Shown piece after piece: positions 1 to 8,386 of a DNA stretch of 64,000 bases; positions within the stretch are counted from its first letter, which is position 1; each line of letters opens with the position of its first letter. Source of the DNA: Acinetobacter guerrae (GTDB lineage: Bacteria; Pseudomonadota; Gammaproteobacteria; Pseudomonadales; Moraxellaceae); NCBI RefSeq assembly GCF_009372255.1, contig NZ_LXGN01000005.1, positions 86,596 to 150,595 on the forward strand, read 5' to 3'. The notes under the pieces are model-generated. The model was not told the DNA's origin. It did not search any database and saw only the letters and a list, made by a program, of their open reading frames with translations. Both the position numbers and the translations under genes were made by a program.

Positions 1-609
1 GCAATTAAAGATCTTTCACCTGAAAAAGCACGTACGATTGAAGTGGGTACAAAATGGGATCTGTTCAATAAAAAGCTCAGTGCAACCGCAGCTATTTTCC
101 GTACAGAAAAACAAAATACCCGTATCTTGATTGATGCCAACACCACGGCCAATGCAGGTGAAAGTAAAGTTGACGGTATTGAGTTAGGTCTAAACGGTAA
201 TATTACCGATAAATGGGCAGTAAGTGCTGGTTATACCTACATGGATAGCGAACTGGTAAAAGCTGCTTATAATGTCGTGATTAACGAAGGTCGCCAGTTA
301 ACCAATGTGCCAAGAAATAGCGCAACACTTTGGACAACTTATAACGTGTTACCTCAGTTGACTGTTGGTGCAGGCGCAGTTGCAATGGATAAAGTTTATG
401 GTTCGAATACTGCAGCGATCCAAAAATGGGTACCGGGTTATGTACGTTATGATGCAATGGTTCGCTACGATATTAACAAAAACATCAACTTACAGTTGAA
501 TGTAAATAACCTATCTGATACACGTTATTTTACAAAAGCTTATGCATCTCATTATGCAACTGAAGCAGAAGGCCGTAGTGCTGTAGTGGCATTAAACTTT
601 AAGTACTAA
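1..609 (+). CDS. piuA: TonB-dependent siderophore receptor, C-terminal part (PiuA/Fiu-like)
   Basis: The reading frame is open from the first base, so the gene begins before the window; about 202 C-terminal residues are visible. They show the alternating hydrophobic pattern of outer-membrane beta strands (for example SAGYTYMDSEL and YDAMVRYDINKNINLQLNVNNLSDTRY) and end in an aromatic residue (ALNFKY), as outer-membrane barrels do. The NVNNLSDTRY stretch is typical of TonB-dependent ferric-siderophore receptors. The next gene is a PiuC-type hydroxylase, which in Pseudomonas and Acinetobacter sits beside the PiuA/Fiu catecholate receptor; the symbol rests on that neighbour. A strong terminator follows the stop codon. 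Confidence is high for the family and moderate for the exact receptor. Confidence 0.8.
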   Translation, partial: AIKDLSPEKARTIEVGTKWDLFNKKLSATAAIFRTEKQNTRILIDANTTANAGESKVDGIELGLNGNITDKWAVSAGYTYMDSELVKAAYNVVINEGRQLTNVPRNSATLWTTYNVLPQLTVGAGAVAMDKVYGSNTAAIQKWVPGYVRYDAMVRYDINKNINLQLNVNNLSDTRYFTKAYASHYATEAEGRSAVVALNFKY

Positions 610-636
610 TTCCATATTTAGATTATGGGATTTAAA

Positions 637-670
637 ATAAAATAGCCTCTCTAGGAGGCTATTTTATTTT
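637..670 (+). terminator. Rho-independent terminator after the receptor gene
   Basis: A perfect 10-bp stem, AAAATAGCCT (639-648) with AGGCTATTTT (656-665), plus one C-G pair and a 5-nt loop, is followed by a T-rich stretch. It lies 30 bp after the receptor stop, so piuC may be expressed partly by readthrough or from its own promoter. Confidence 0.75.
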
Positions 671-707
671 TCATTCAATATAAGCTGATCATCTGGCAGG
701 TATTACA

Positions 708-1391
708 ATGATTCACCATATTCCAAATGTCTTAAGCAAAGAACAGGTTCAATATTTTCGTGAAGAAATGAATAAGATTGAATGGGTCAATGGGAAAGTC
801 ACCGCAGGAACACTTTCAGCCACAGTGAAACAAAACCAGCAACTTCCAGAAGATCACCCTTTAACTCATCACTTAAGTAATATTATTTTAGAGTCACTTG
901 GGCAGCATCCGTTATTTTTATCTGCTGCCGTTCCACTGGATATTATTCCCCCGCTTTTTAATCGATATGAAAATAATGAAGCATTTGGTTTTCATGTTGA
1001 TAATTCGATTCGGCGGATTAGAGGAAGTAATGAACGTTTAAGGACTGATTTGTCCTGTACAGTATTTCTCAGTGAGCCAGATGAATACGAAGGTGGTGAT
1101 TTAGTCGTTGAAGATACCTATGGTTTCCATGAGGTGAAACTGCCCGCAGGTGATATGATCTTATATCCATCGACCAGTTTACATGAAGTGACTGCCGTCA
1201 CTGCTGGTTGTCGTATTGCTTCATTTTTTTGGGTTCAAAGTATGGTCAGGGATGATGCAGAACGTTATATGTTATTCAATCTAGATCAAACAATCCAAAA
1301 TCTTCGGATACAATTAGGGGATAAACATCAGGAGGTAATCAAACTCACCAACCTATATCATAATCTAATGCGTAAATGGGCAGAATTATAA
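708..1391 (+). CDS. piuC: Fe(II)/2-oxoglutarate dioxygenase, PKHD-type hydroxylase PiuC
   Basis: A 227-residue protein of the PiuC/YbiX family. The 2-oxoglutarate oxygenase metal triad is visible as HVD (His96, Asp98) and His159, with Arg169 placed to bind the 2-oxoglutarate carboxylate. The N-terminal MIHHIPNVLSKEQV and the LFNRYENNEAFGFHVDNSIR segment are typical of the family. Members are usually linked to TonB-dependent receptors, as here, and are induced by iron starvation; the physiological substrate is not settled. Length is normal. The start is the ATG after a weak purine stretch. Confidence 0.88.
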   Translation: MIHHIPNVLSKEQVQYFREEMNKIEWVNGKVTAGTLSATVKQNQQLPEDHPLTHHLSNIILESLGQHPLFLSAAVPLDIIPPLFNRYENNEAFGFHVDNSIRRIRGSNERLRTDLSCTVFLSEPDEYEGGDLVVEDTYGFHEVKLPAGDMILYPSTSLHEVTAVTAGCRIASFFWVQSMVRDDAERYMLFNLDQTIQNLRIQLGDKHQEVIKLTNLYHNLMRKWAEL

Positions 1392-1464
1392 TCATCATGC
1401 CATATATGCCACTATTCTTCCCATGTATCCCCTTTTATAAAATTAAACTTGATACAGGTGCTTC

Positions 1465-2139
1465 GTGATAAAGATACTCTATATCGAAGATGATCTCATG
1501 ATTGGTAAATCAACCTTTCGATTATTAAAACATGAAAAATTTAATGTTGATTGGGCCAAAACAGGACTTGAAGCTTTAGATTTACTTTTTAATCATGTTT
1601 ATCATCTGGTTTTACTTGATCTTGGTCTACCTGAATTAGAAGGTTTAGAGGTTCTGAAACATATCCGTAAAAAAACTGATTTAAAACAATTAGGTGTTAT
1701 TATTATCAGCGCACGGGATCAAAGTCGCGATAAAATTCAGGGACTTAGACTAGGGGCGGATGACTATATTGTAAAGCCTTACGATTTTGATGAGTTAGTG
1801 GCGAGAATTGAATCCGTCCTTCGCAGAGGTAAATTGACCACGATTGAGGAAATCTGCTTTGAAGTTGGAGATACTCAAATGTTTCCAAAGACTCGCAAAG
1901 TATTAAAACAAGGAAAAGCCGTTGAACTTTCTGCCAAAGAATGGGCAGTTCTGGAACCCCTCATGATGTATCCTGACCAGATCTTTTCACGGCAGGCACT
2001 CGAACAAAAGCTTTATGACTGGGATGTTGAGCTGAATAGTAATACTATTGAAGTCCATATTCATAAATTACGCCAAAAGTTGGGTAAAGATTTGATTCGC
2101 ACAGTACGAGGACTGGGTTACTGTATTGAAACCCGATAA
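1465..2139 (+). CDS. OmpR-family response regulator, second PmrA-like copy
   Basis: A 224-residue regulator: receiver domain at about 1-118 with acidic pocket Glu8/Asp9/Asp10, phospho-acceptor Asp52 in LLDLGLPE and Lys in IVKPYD, then a winged-helix DNA-binding domain at about 127-222 ending in the usual RTVRGLGYCIE. The start is GTG with AGG upstream. The first 60 residues match 47 of 60 in the PmrA-like regulator at 6264-6950, so the two are recent paralogues. The kinase gene follows within a few bases. The pairing with eptA nearby suggests control of lipid A modification, but which copy corresponds to classical PmrA cannot be fixed from this gene alone. Confidence 0.85.
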   Translation: MIKILYIEDDLMIGKSTFRLLKHEKFNVDWAKTGLEALDLLFNHVYHLVLLDLGLPELEGLEVLKHIRKKTDLKQLGVIIISARDQSRDKIQGLRLGADDYIVKPYDFDELVARIESVLRRGKLTTIEEICFEVGDTQMFPKTRKVLKQGKAVELSAKEWAVLEPLMMYPDQIFSRQALEQKLYDWDVELNSNTIEVHIHKLRQKLGKDLIRTVRGLGYCIETR

Positions 2140-2152
2140 AAACAGGAAAAGG

Positions 2153-3508
2153 ATGATTTTTACTAAACTGATTCATCTCTATAAAAAACAACCTCTAAGT
2201 TCGAGAATGACTTGGAGTATTTCTATTTTAAGTATCATTTTACTGATTTTAATTGCAATTTCCGCTTATCGGATTGCATTGGAAGAATCACAGGAAGTGA
2301 TTGATAAACAAATGGAAGAGATGGCTGATTTCCTTGCCAGTGTCAACATTGCACATCGACTTTCTAACTTCGACCCTCACCGTCGCTATGGTGAAAGAGA
2401 TGTATTTATTGATATTGTTGATCTCGATCAATTACCCATTCTAATCAAAAATCATAACTATCTGGTCGATCATCTGGATCATCCCCAATTTATAAGAAAA
2501 AATAGCAGTCGCGGTAAAATTGTGGCCTATGTTTTACCGCTCACGGATAGACAAATCCAGATTAGTCAGTTAGTTTTTGTACGAAAAAATCTGGCTCGTG
2601 AATTGGCATTTAACATGCTAATCCCCTATTTTATTTTTATGCCTTTTACCATTTTAGCTGTTTATTTTCTGATTCGTTATCATTTAAGACCACTTGCAGA
2701 TTTAAAGACAACTTTTTCACAACGCGATTACAATGATTTATCCGAAGTTCAGGTTAAAGACCTTCCTGTAGAAATTACACCTGCTATTGATGAATTAAAT
2801 TATTTATTTAAAAGAATTGAAGCTGCTCAACAACAGCAGCAAAAGTTTATCGCCAATGCAGCACATGAACTTAGAACGCCACTGACTGCATTAAGTTTAC
2901 AAACTGCTGTACTCATTAAAACCCCCAAAGACAGCCCTTTTTACCAAGAAAATATTGATGATCTAGATCAAAATCTAAAAAGAATGTCACATCTGGTTCA
3001 TCAACTCATGAGTTTGGCACATCAGGAGGCGCTCTCTCATGAAGCATTAATACATGTCAATTTGCTTGAAATTATTCGCCAATGCACAGGTCAGTTACTT
3101 GCTAATGCTCGAAAAAAAGATATTGATGTACAGGTTAATATCGATAATTTTAACGAAAAATTAGAAGTACAGGCGACAATCAGCGCATTAGAAAGTATTT
3201 TCCTCAATTTAATTGATAACGCGATTAAATACAGCCCCGAACATGGTCAAATTTTGATTAAATTATGTGAGCAACCAGATAGGATTTTGGTTGAAATTCA
3301 TGATAGTGGTCGAGGTATTGCTCCTGAACAATATGAGCATGTGATGCAACGTTTCGTACGATTGATTGAAACTCAGTCTCAGAGCATCGGCAGTGGACTT
3401 GGTTTTTCCATCGTACAATCTGCGCTGGAATCTATCCAAGCCACCATCCAATTAGACCGTTCAGAAATCTTACATGGTTTGAAAATAAAACTTTATTTCA
3501 AGTTATAA
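2153..3508 (+). CDS. Sensor histidine kinase, second PmrB-like copy
   Basis: A membrane kinase of 451 residues. TM1 is at about 25-43, a periplasmic region runs to about 155, TM2 is at about 157-178, then come HAMP-like and HisKA regions with the H-box AHELRTPL (His238), N-box NLIDNAIKYS, G1 box DSGRGIAP and G2 box GSGLGFS. I chose the ATG at 2153 because AGGA sits 5 nt upstream and the resulting N-terminus aligns with the paralogue at 6959; a TTG at 2126 would overlap the regulator by 14 bp. The protein is strongly similar along its length to the 6959-8329 kinase. The periplasmic part differs more than the catalytic part, as expected if the sensed signal differs. Confidence 0.85.
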   Translation: MIFTKLIHLYKKQPLSSRMTWSISILSIILLILIAISAYRIALEESQEVIDKQMEEMADFLASVNIAHRLSNFDPHRRYGERDVFIDIVDLDQLPILIKNHNYLVDHLDHPQFIRKNSSRGKIVAYVLPLTDRQIQISQLVFVRKNLARELAFNMLIPYFIFMPFTILAVYFLIRYHLRPLADLKTTFSQRDYNDLSEVQVKDLPVEITPAIDELNYLFKRIEAAQQQQQKFIANAAHELRTPLTALSLQTAVLIKTPKDSPFYQENIDDLDQNLKRMSHLVHQLMSLAHQEALSHEALIHVNLLEIIRQCTGQLLANARKKDIDVQVNIDNFNEKLEVQATISALESIFLNLIDNAIKYSPEHGQILIKLCEQPDRILVEIHDSGRGIAPEQYEHVMQRFVRLIETQSQSIGSGLGFSIVQSALESIQATIQLDRSEILHGLKIKLYFKL

Positions 3509-3745
3509 ACGAAAGCAGATATAAGATTGATAAGCCACTCGCGCTCATCGAAGTTTATATGATCTGATTTGGAGTTAGGCATAAAATGATTTGATTGCCT
3601 TTATATAAATTTTGCCATGTGAAATACCACAAAGATTCAAGTCATACCTTTGTCCTAATTAGACTCAGAAACGATTAAATATTAGTAAAACCAAAATAAC
3701 CAATTGAAATACAATATAAAAAAATAAGCTATTTTCTCAGAAAAG

Positions 3746-3770
3746 CTTAATCTATCCTATTTATTCTAAG
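3746..3770 (+). promoter_or_regulatory. Candidate PmrA-box upstream of the PAP2 phosphatase gene
   Basis: The 25 bp begin CTTAATCT and end CTAAG. A similarly built 25-bp site lies at 4554-4578 before eptA. Their ends are 29 and 31 bases before the respective start codons. CTTAA-type half-sites are the known recognition element of PmrA/BasR proteins. This is inference from sequence only. Confidence 0.4.
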
Positions 3771-3799
3771 AGTAGATATTTCTTAGGAATCTTGTAAAA

Positions 3800-4525
3800 G
3801 TGGCTTTGCATCTGGAAAAATTTGATCGTTTCAATATTATTTTATTGTTCTTAACCGCTTTATTCATGTTCATTTTTATTCCTGTTGCGGGATCAATCGA
3901 TCAGATGCTAAGCCTTCCGTGGGTCAATCATTCGGGATATTACCTAAAAGAAAATAGGTTTTTGGTTAAGGTTGGACATGAGTTCTTAAAGAATCTTGTC
4001 ATTGCTATTGCACTGATACATTTCATACTCTGGATTAAACTGACAATTCAAAAATCACTCTCCCCACTTCGTTCTATTTGTGGTGTTGTGGTATTGGGTA
4101 TGTCGATTTCTGTTGCATTTATTGGCTTATTAAAATCACAATCGATCCATGCTTGCCCGTGGACACTTTTGCAAATCAATCAAGAACAGATCGACTGGCT
4201 CAAACCATTAAGTTCACGTGGGAAGTGTTTTCCAGGAGGTCATGCTTCTGCGGGATTTTCTTTACTGATTTTATATTTTGCTTACCGTCCTTTTTATCCG
4301 CAGTTGGCAAGATATGGATTAATTTTTGCCTTAAACATGGGTATTCTTATGAGTACGGTTCAAATGCTGCGAGGTGCACATTTTTTAAGCCATAACTTAT
4401 GGGCATTATGGTGGTCATGGCTGATTGATTATCTCATTTATAAATTATGGAAAATCTATTGGCCTGAGTATTTGAAGACACTTTTTATCAGTCACAAGAT
4501 TAGCAAAAATAGAATTAACCATTGA
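3800..4525 (+). CDS. PAP2-superfamily membrane phosphatase (COG3907-like)
   Basis: A 241-residue protein with about five to six hydrophobic segments (about 11-31, 64-80, 93-111, 150-165, 171-189, 200-218). The phosphatase signature is GKCFPGGHASAGF at 141-153 with the catalytic-type His148, and RGAHFLSHNLW at 191-201 supplies Arg191 and His194. The usual Asp of the third motif is replaced by His198-Asn199, a form I associate with the COG3907 branch. The start is GTG. Family members dephosphorylate lipid phosphates such as lipid A 1-phosphate or undecaprenyl diphosphate. Its position directly before eptA and inside a PmrAB locus suggests a lipid A or lipid-carrier role, but the substrate is not shown by the sequence. 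Confidence 0.8.
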   Translation: MALHLEKFDRFNIILLFLTALFMFIFIPVAGSIDQMLSLPWVNHSGYYLKENRFLVKVGHEFLKNLVIAIALIHFILWIKLTIQKSLSPLRSICGVVVLGMSISVAFIGLLKSQSIHACPWTLLQINQEQIDWLKPLSSRGKCFPGGHASAGFSLLILYFAYRPFYPQLARYGLIFALNMGILMSTVQMLRGAHFLSHNLWALWWSWLIDYLIYKLWKIYWPEYLKTLFISHKISKNRINH

Positions 4526-4553
4526 TTTTAAATAAAATTTTATCTAATCATTC

Positions 4554-4578
4554 CTTAATCTTATCAGTTTTAAATAAG
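4554..4578 (+). promoter_or_regulatory. Candidate PmrA-box upstream of eptA/pmrC
   Basis: The 25 bp begin CTTAATCT and end TAAG, 31 bases before the eptA ATG. It matches the 3746-3770 site at 16 of 25 positions without gaps, including CTTAATCT and TAAG at the ends. It suggests that eptA has its own promoter responding to a PmrA-type regulator. Confidence 0.45.
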
Positions 4579-4609
4579 ACATCCGCATCAAATACATGAA
4601 ATAATACGT

Positions 4610-6262
4610 ATGGCTACTTTGTTTGGGCTTAAACGAATCTCTCTTTCTCTTAGAATGTTTAATATTCTGGTGGCCTGTTGGCTAGCCAGTTTTACCAATA
4701 TTGGCTTCTATGAGCATCTTTCCTCTTTTAGTTCATTTTCAGGATTTATCCAATATTCATTTATTTTTGTGACGTTTTTAATCTTAAGTGGGTTTTATTT
4801 TTTCGTTTTACAGCTATTTAGTTGGCAACACTCGGCTAAATCATTTGCGACGGTCTTAATTATATTAACAGGATTTTCATCTTATTTTGTGAATCAGTTG
4901 GGTGTCAATATTACATCCGATCAAGTACAAAACATCGTACAAACCGATGCACAAGAAGCGTTTGATTTATTGTCCTTTCCTTTTTTATTGTGGTTAGTTA
5001 AAACCATTGTTTTACCTTTAATTTTTGTTTTTTACATCAAAATTAAACCTGCAAAAAATATAAAATATCTTTTCTTGGATAAATCGATCAGCCTAATGAT
5101 CGCCTTATTTATCATAGGTCTGGGTTTATTTTCATTCTATAGTCAGTACGCACCTATTTTTCGGGAAAATCGTGAGTTGAAAGCACAAATTTCACCGTTA
5201 AATATCTTATCAAGCAGTTGGAGTTATGCACATAAGAATGCAAAAAGCCAGAACTTGCCCTTAATTCCATATGGCCAAGATGCTCATCAAGTCAGCCATG
5301 CAATTCAACAATCCGCAAAAATTATGGTATTGGTGGTCGGTGAAACGGCGCGCGCACAAAACTTTAGTTTAAATGGCTATGCTAAAGTCACAAATCCCGA
5401 ATTAAGTCAGCTTGATATTGTAAATTTTGCGCAGGCATCCTCATGTGGAACACAAACTTCTGTTTCTGTTCCCTGCATGTTTTCAGGAATGCCAAGAAAA
5501 AATTATGATGAGGCTTTAGCTGCACACCGCGAAGGTTTACTGGATATCGCTCAAAGAGCGGGTTATCAAGTGACTTGGATTGATAATAATTCGGGTTGTA
5601 AAGGCACTTGTGACCGAATAAAAAATTATATTTCTCCTAAAGATGAACCTGCATACAAAAAATGGTGTGGTAATGGTGAGTGTCATGATGGCGCTTTAGT
5701 GGCAGCACTCTCTGATTATCTGAAGCAACTTGATACTAAACATTTAAAACATAATCAGTTGATTGTCTTACATCAAATGGGCAGTCATGGCCCTGCCTAT
5801 TACAAACGTTATCCTGATGAATTCAAAAAATTTCTACCTGCATGTGAAACCAATAATATTCAAAATTGCGATCATCAATCATTAATTAACACGTATGATA
5901 ATACCATTTTATATACTGATCATATCGTGGCAAGTACCATCCATGTATTACAAAACACGGGGCTGCCTACAGGATTAATTTATTTATCAGATCATGGAGA
6001 GTCGACAGGCGAAAGCGGTTTATATTTACATGGAACGCCTTATTTTATGGCCCCTAAAGAACAGACTCATATTCCAATGCTATTCTGGGTATCGCAGCAA
6101 TGGCCTGATCACCAAAAAATTCAGCATTGTTTAAGTCAGCAAAAGGATCATGCAGTGAGTCAAGATAATTTATTCCCAACTTTGCTGAACATGTTAAATA
6201 TTCAAACCAGAGTATTAAACCGACAACTCGATTTACTCGCACAATGCAGAGGTAGTGTTTAA
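4610..6262 (+). CDS. eptA: Lipid A phosphoethanolamine transferase EptA/PmrC
   Basis: A 550-residue enzyme that transfers phosphoethanolamine from phosphatidylethanolamine to lipid A phosphates at the periplasmic face. Five N-terminal TM segments (about 15-35, 45-70, 78-97, 123-143, 158-178) precede a sulfatase-fold catalytic domain. Visible zinc and catalytic residues are Glu245 in VVGETARA, the nucleophile Thr283 in SCGTQTSVSVPCMFS, His393 in HQMGSHGP, Asp461-His462 in LSDHGES and His474. Periplasmic cysteines are abundant, as in the family. Length is normal. The stop codon is one base before the preferred start of the response regulator, giving a pmrC-pmrA-pmrB operon order as in A. baumannii, where it underlies polymyxin resistance. 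Confidence 0.95.
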   Translation: MATLFGLKRISLSLRMFNILVACWLASFTNIGFYEHLSSFSSFSGFIQYSFIFVTFLILSGFYFFVLQLFSWQHSAKSFATVLIILTGFSSYFVNQLGVNITSDQVQNIVQTDAQEAFDLLSFPFLLWLVKTIVLPLIFVFYIKIKPAKNIKYLFLDKSISLMIALFIIGLGLFSFYSQYAPIFRENRELKAQISPLNILSSSWSYAHKNAKSQNLPLIPYGQDAHQVSHAIQQSAKIMVLVVGETARAQNFSLNGYAKVTNPELSQLDIVNFAQASSCGTQTSVSVPCMFSGMPRKNYDEALAAHREGLLDIAQRAGYQVTWIDNNSGCKGTCDRIKNYISPKDEPAYKKWCGNGECHDGALVAALSDYLKQLDTKHLKHNQLIVLHQMGSHGPAYYKRYPDEFKKFLPACETNNIQNCDHQSLINTYDNTILYTDHIVASTIHVLQNTGLPTGLIYLSDHGESTGESGLYLHGTPYFMAPKEQTHIPMLFWVSQQWPDHQKIQHCLSQQKDHAVSQDNLFPTLLNMLNIQTRVLNRQLDLLAQCRGSV

Positions 6263-6263
6263 G

Positions 6264-6950
6264 GTGATTCGTATTTTATATATCGAAGATGACTTGATGG
6301 TTGGAAAGTCGACTTATCAACTTCTCGAACATGAAAACTTTGAAATTGACTGGGCCAAAACAGGATTAGAAGCACTGGATTATTTATTTGGTCAAACTTA
6401 TCACATTGTACTTTTAGATCTTGGACTACCAGAACTAGAAGGGCTTGAGGTGCTAAGGCATATTCGTAAGCAAGTCGATATGAATAAGATGGGAGTCATT
6501 ATTATTAGTGCGCGAGATCAAAGTCGAGATAAAATTCAGGGTTTAAGGCTTGGGGCGGATGATTATATTGTTAAGCCTTATGACTTTGATGAGTTGATTG
6601 CAAGAATTGAGTCAGTTTTACGTCGAGGCAACTATAATTCGCTTGAAGAAATTCATTTTAAAGTGGGTAATGTTCAGCTCTTCCCAAATACTCATCGTGT
6701 ACTCAAAGGCAAAAAGAAAATTGAACTCTCAGCCAAAGAATGGGCAATTTTAGAACCAATGATGATGTATCCCAATCAGATATTTACCAGACAGATGCTA
6801 GAACAAAAACTTTATGACTGGGATACTGAAATCAACAGCAATACCATTGAGGTACATATCCATAACCTCAGATATAAATTAGGCAAGGATTTTATTCGTA
6901 CAGTACGTGGTTTGGGTTACTGTATAGATACTCCAAAAACTTCAGGTTAG
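6264..6950 (+). CDS. pmrA: OmpR-family response regulator PmrA
   Basis: A 228-residue regulator with a receiver domain (phospho-acceptor Asp52 in LLDLGLPE, LGADDYIVKPY) and a C-terminal winged helix (NTIEVHIHNLRYKLG, RTVRGLGYCID). I prefer the GTG at 6264 because it gives MIRILYIEDD, matching the paralogue at 1465, and has GAGG 11 nt upstream; GTG at 6255 would overlap eptA by 8 bp. Gene order eptA-RR-HK is that of Acinetobacter pmrCAB, hence the symbol. It carries a few more C-terminal residues (PKTSG) than the paralogue. It is expected to activate eptA. Confidence 0.88.
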   Translation: MIRILYIEDDLMVGKSTYQLLEHENFEIDWAKTGLEALDYLFGQTYHIVLLDLGLPELEGLEVLRHIRKQVDMNKMGVIIISARDQSRDKIQGLRLGADDYIVKPYDFDELIARIESVLRRGNYNSLEEIHFKVGNVQLFPNTHRVLKGKKKIELSAKEWAILEPMMMYPNQIFTRQMLEQKLYDWDTEINSNTIEVHIHNLRYKLGKDFIRTVRGLGYCIDTPKTSG

Positions 6951-6958
6951 ATGTTTAG

Positions 6959-8329
6959 ATGCAGACTTCTTTCACTAAACTCTGGCAGATTTACCATGAC
7001 CAACCTCTGAGTACGAGGATGTCATGGAGCATTTCGATTTTCAGTATTATTTTACTGATTATCATTGGAATTTCTGCCTATCGTATTGCCCTTGAAGAAT
7101 CACAGGAAGTAATCAATCGGCAAATGCAAGAAATGGCAGAATTTCTGGATAAAAATAATCTTTCAAACCGACTTTCCCACTTTGATCCTAAAGCCAGATA
7201 TGATGAAACTGATGTTTTTATCGATATCATTCCCAAAAAAGAACTTGAGAAATTAAGTCAGCAACATAACTATCTTTTACCCTATTCAACTTCGGCTCAC
7301 TTTTCTAAACACAAAACCTCTCGGGGTGAATTAAAGATTTATGTATTGCCTCTCCCCGATAAGCAAATTCAAATTAGTCAGCTCATTAAAGTCCGACGTC
7401 ATCTGGCAGAAGAACTGGCATTTAATATGCTCATTCCATATCTGTTATTTATGCCATTTGGAATTTATGCGGTTTATCGCCTAATCCGTCATCACTTAAG
7501 ATCCATTGATGAATTAAGCGTGACCTTTGCACAGCGGAATTATCAAGATTTATCAGAAATTCACGTCAAGGATTTACCCATTGAGCTTACACCTGCCATC
7601 AATGAGTTAAATTATTTGTTTAAAAGAATTGAAACCGCCCAAAAGCAACAGCAACTTTTTGTTGCTAACGCTGCACATGAATTAAGAACGCCTTTAACAG
7701 CATTGAATCTGCAAAGTTCACTGCTGATGAAGACACAGCGAAATAGTTCAACATATAACGAAAACTTGAGCGACTTAAGACAAAGTCTGAATAGAATGAC
7801 GCATCTGGTCGAGCAATTAATGTCTTTGGCACATCAGGAAGTACAACAGCATGAACCTTTGGAAAAATTGAATTTGATTGATGCTACTCGCCGTAGCGTG
7901 GGACAATTACTAACCAATGCACATCACAAAAATATTGATATACAAGTAGAAACTCAAAATTCGCAAGAACAGCTAGATATATTGGCAACGAGCAATGCTC
8001 TAGATAGCATTTTGATCAATTTGATTGATAATGCAATTAAATATAGCCCAACACAAAGTCTAGTATTGATTAAATTGTATCTTGGTGAAGATAAACAATG
8101 TTATGTTGAAATTCACGATAGTGGTAATGGCATCGCCCCAGAACAATATGATCATGTCATGCAACGCTTTGTTCGCCTGACAGAAACGCAGCATCAAGCG
8201 ATTGGCAGTGGACTGGGATTATCAATTGTACAGTCAGCTTTACAGGCGATTGATGCAAGCTTACAACTAGACAGTTCAGAACTATTAAGTGGTTTAAAAG
8301 TGACTTTGAGCTTTAAACAATCAAATTAA
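6959..8329 (+). CDS. pmrB: Sensor histidine kinase PmrB
   Basis: A 456-residue inner-membrane kinase starting 8 bp after pmrA. TM1 is at about 24-42 and TM2 at about 156-177, with a periplasmic sensor region of roughly 110 residues between them. The H-box is ANAAHELRTPLTAL (His240), the N-box NLIDNAIKYS at 354-363, G1 DSGNGIAP at 387-394 and G2 GSGLGLS at 416-422, so all kinase boxes look intact. In A. baumannii, substitutions in PmrB raise eptA expression. It is highly similar to the kinase at 2153-3508. Confidence 0.88.
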   Translation: MQTSFTKLWQIYHDQPLSTRMSWSISIFSIILLIIIGISAYRIALEESQEVINRQMQEMAEFLDKNNLSNRLSHFDPKARYDETDVFIDIIPKKELEKLSQQHNYLLPYSTSAHFSKHKTSRGELKIYVLPLPDKQIQISQLIKVRRHLAEELAFNMLIPYLLFMPFGIYAVYRLIRHHLRSIDELSVTFAQRNYQDLSEIHVKDLPIELTPAINELNYLFKRIETAQKQQQLFVANAAHELRTPLTALNLQSSLLMKTQRNSSTYNENLSDLRQSLNRMTHLVEQLMSLAHQEVQQHEPLEKLNLIDATRRSVGQLLTNAHHKNIDIQVETQNSQEQLDILATSNALDSILINLIDNAIKYSPTQSLVLIKLYLGEDKQCYVEIHDSGNGIAPEQYDHVMQRFVRLTETQHQAIGSGLGLSIVQSALQAIDASLQLDSSELLSGLKVTLSFKQSN

Positions 8330-8386
8330 TCAAAATCACATATCTTACACATTAGAAAAATAGAACTAAAACCACACATTTTGGCA

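Noticed and set aside
3263..3451. Open frame on the minus strand within the kinase gene
   Set aside because: It lies inside the conserved kinase catalytic domain, has no ribosome binding site or family motif, and is a mirror of the real gene's codon pattern. Many similar antisense frames across the window were dropped for the same reason.
3577..3600. AGGCA/TGCCT pairing after the first kinase gene as a terminator
   Set aside because: Only five base pairs around a 14-nt loop with a weak T tract; too poor to call.
4610..6262. eptA as an acquired mcr gene
   Set aside because: Operon order with pmrA/pmrB, neighbouring genes and composition match a resident Acinetobacter pmrC, and no insertion sequence is nearby.
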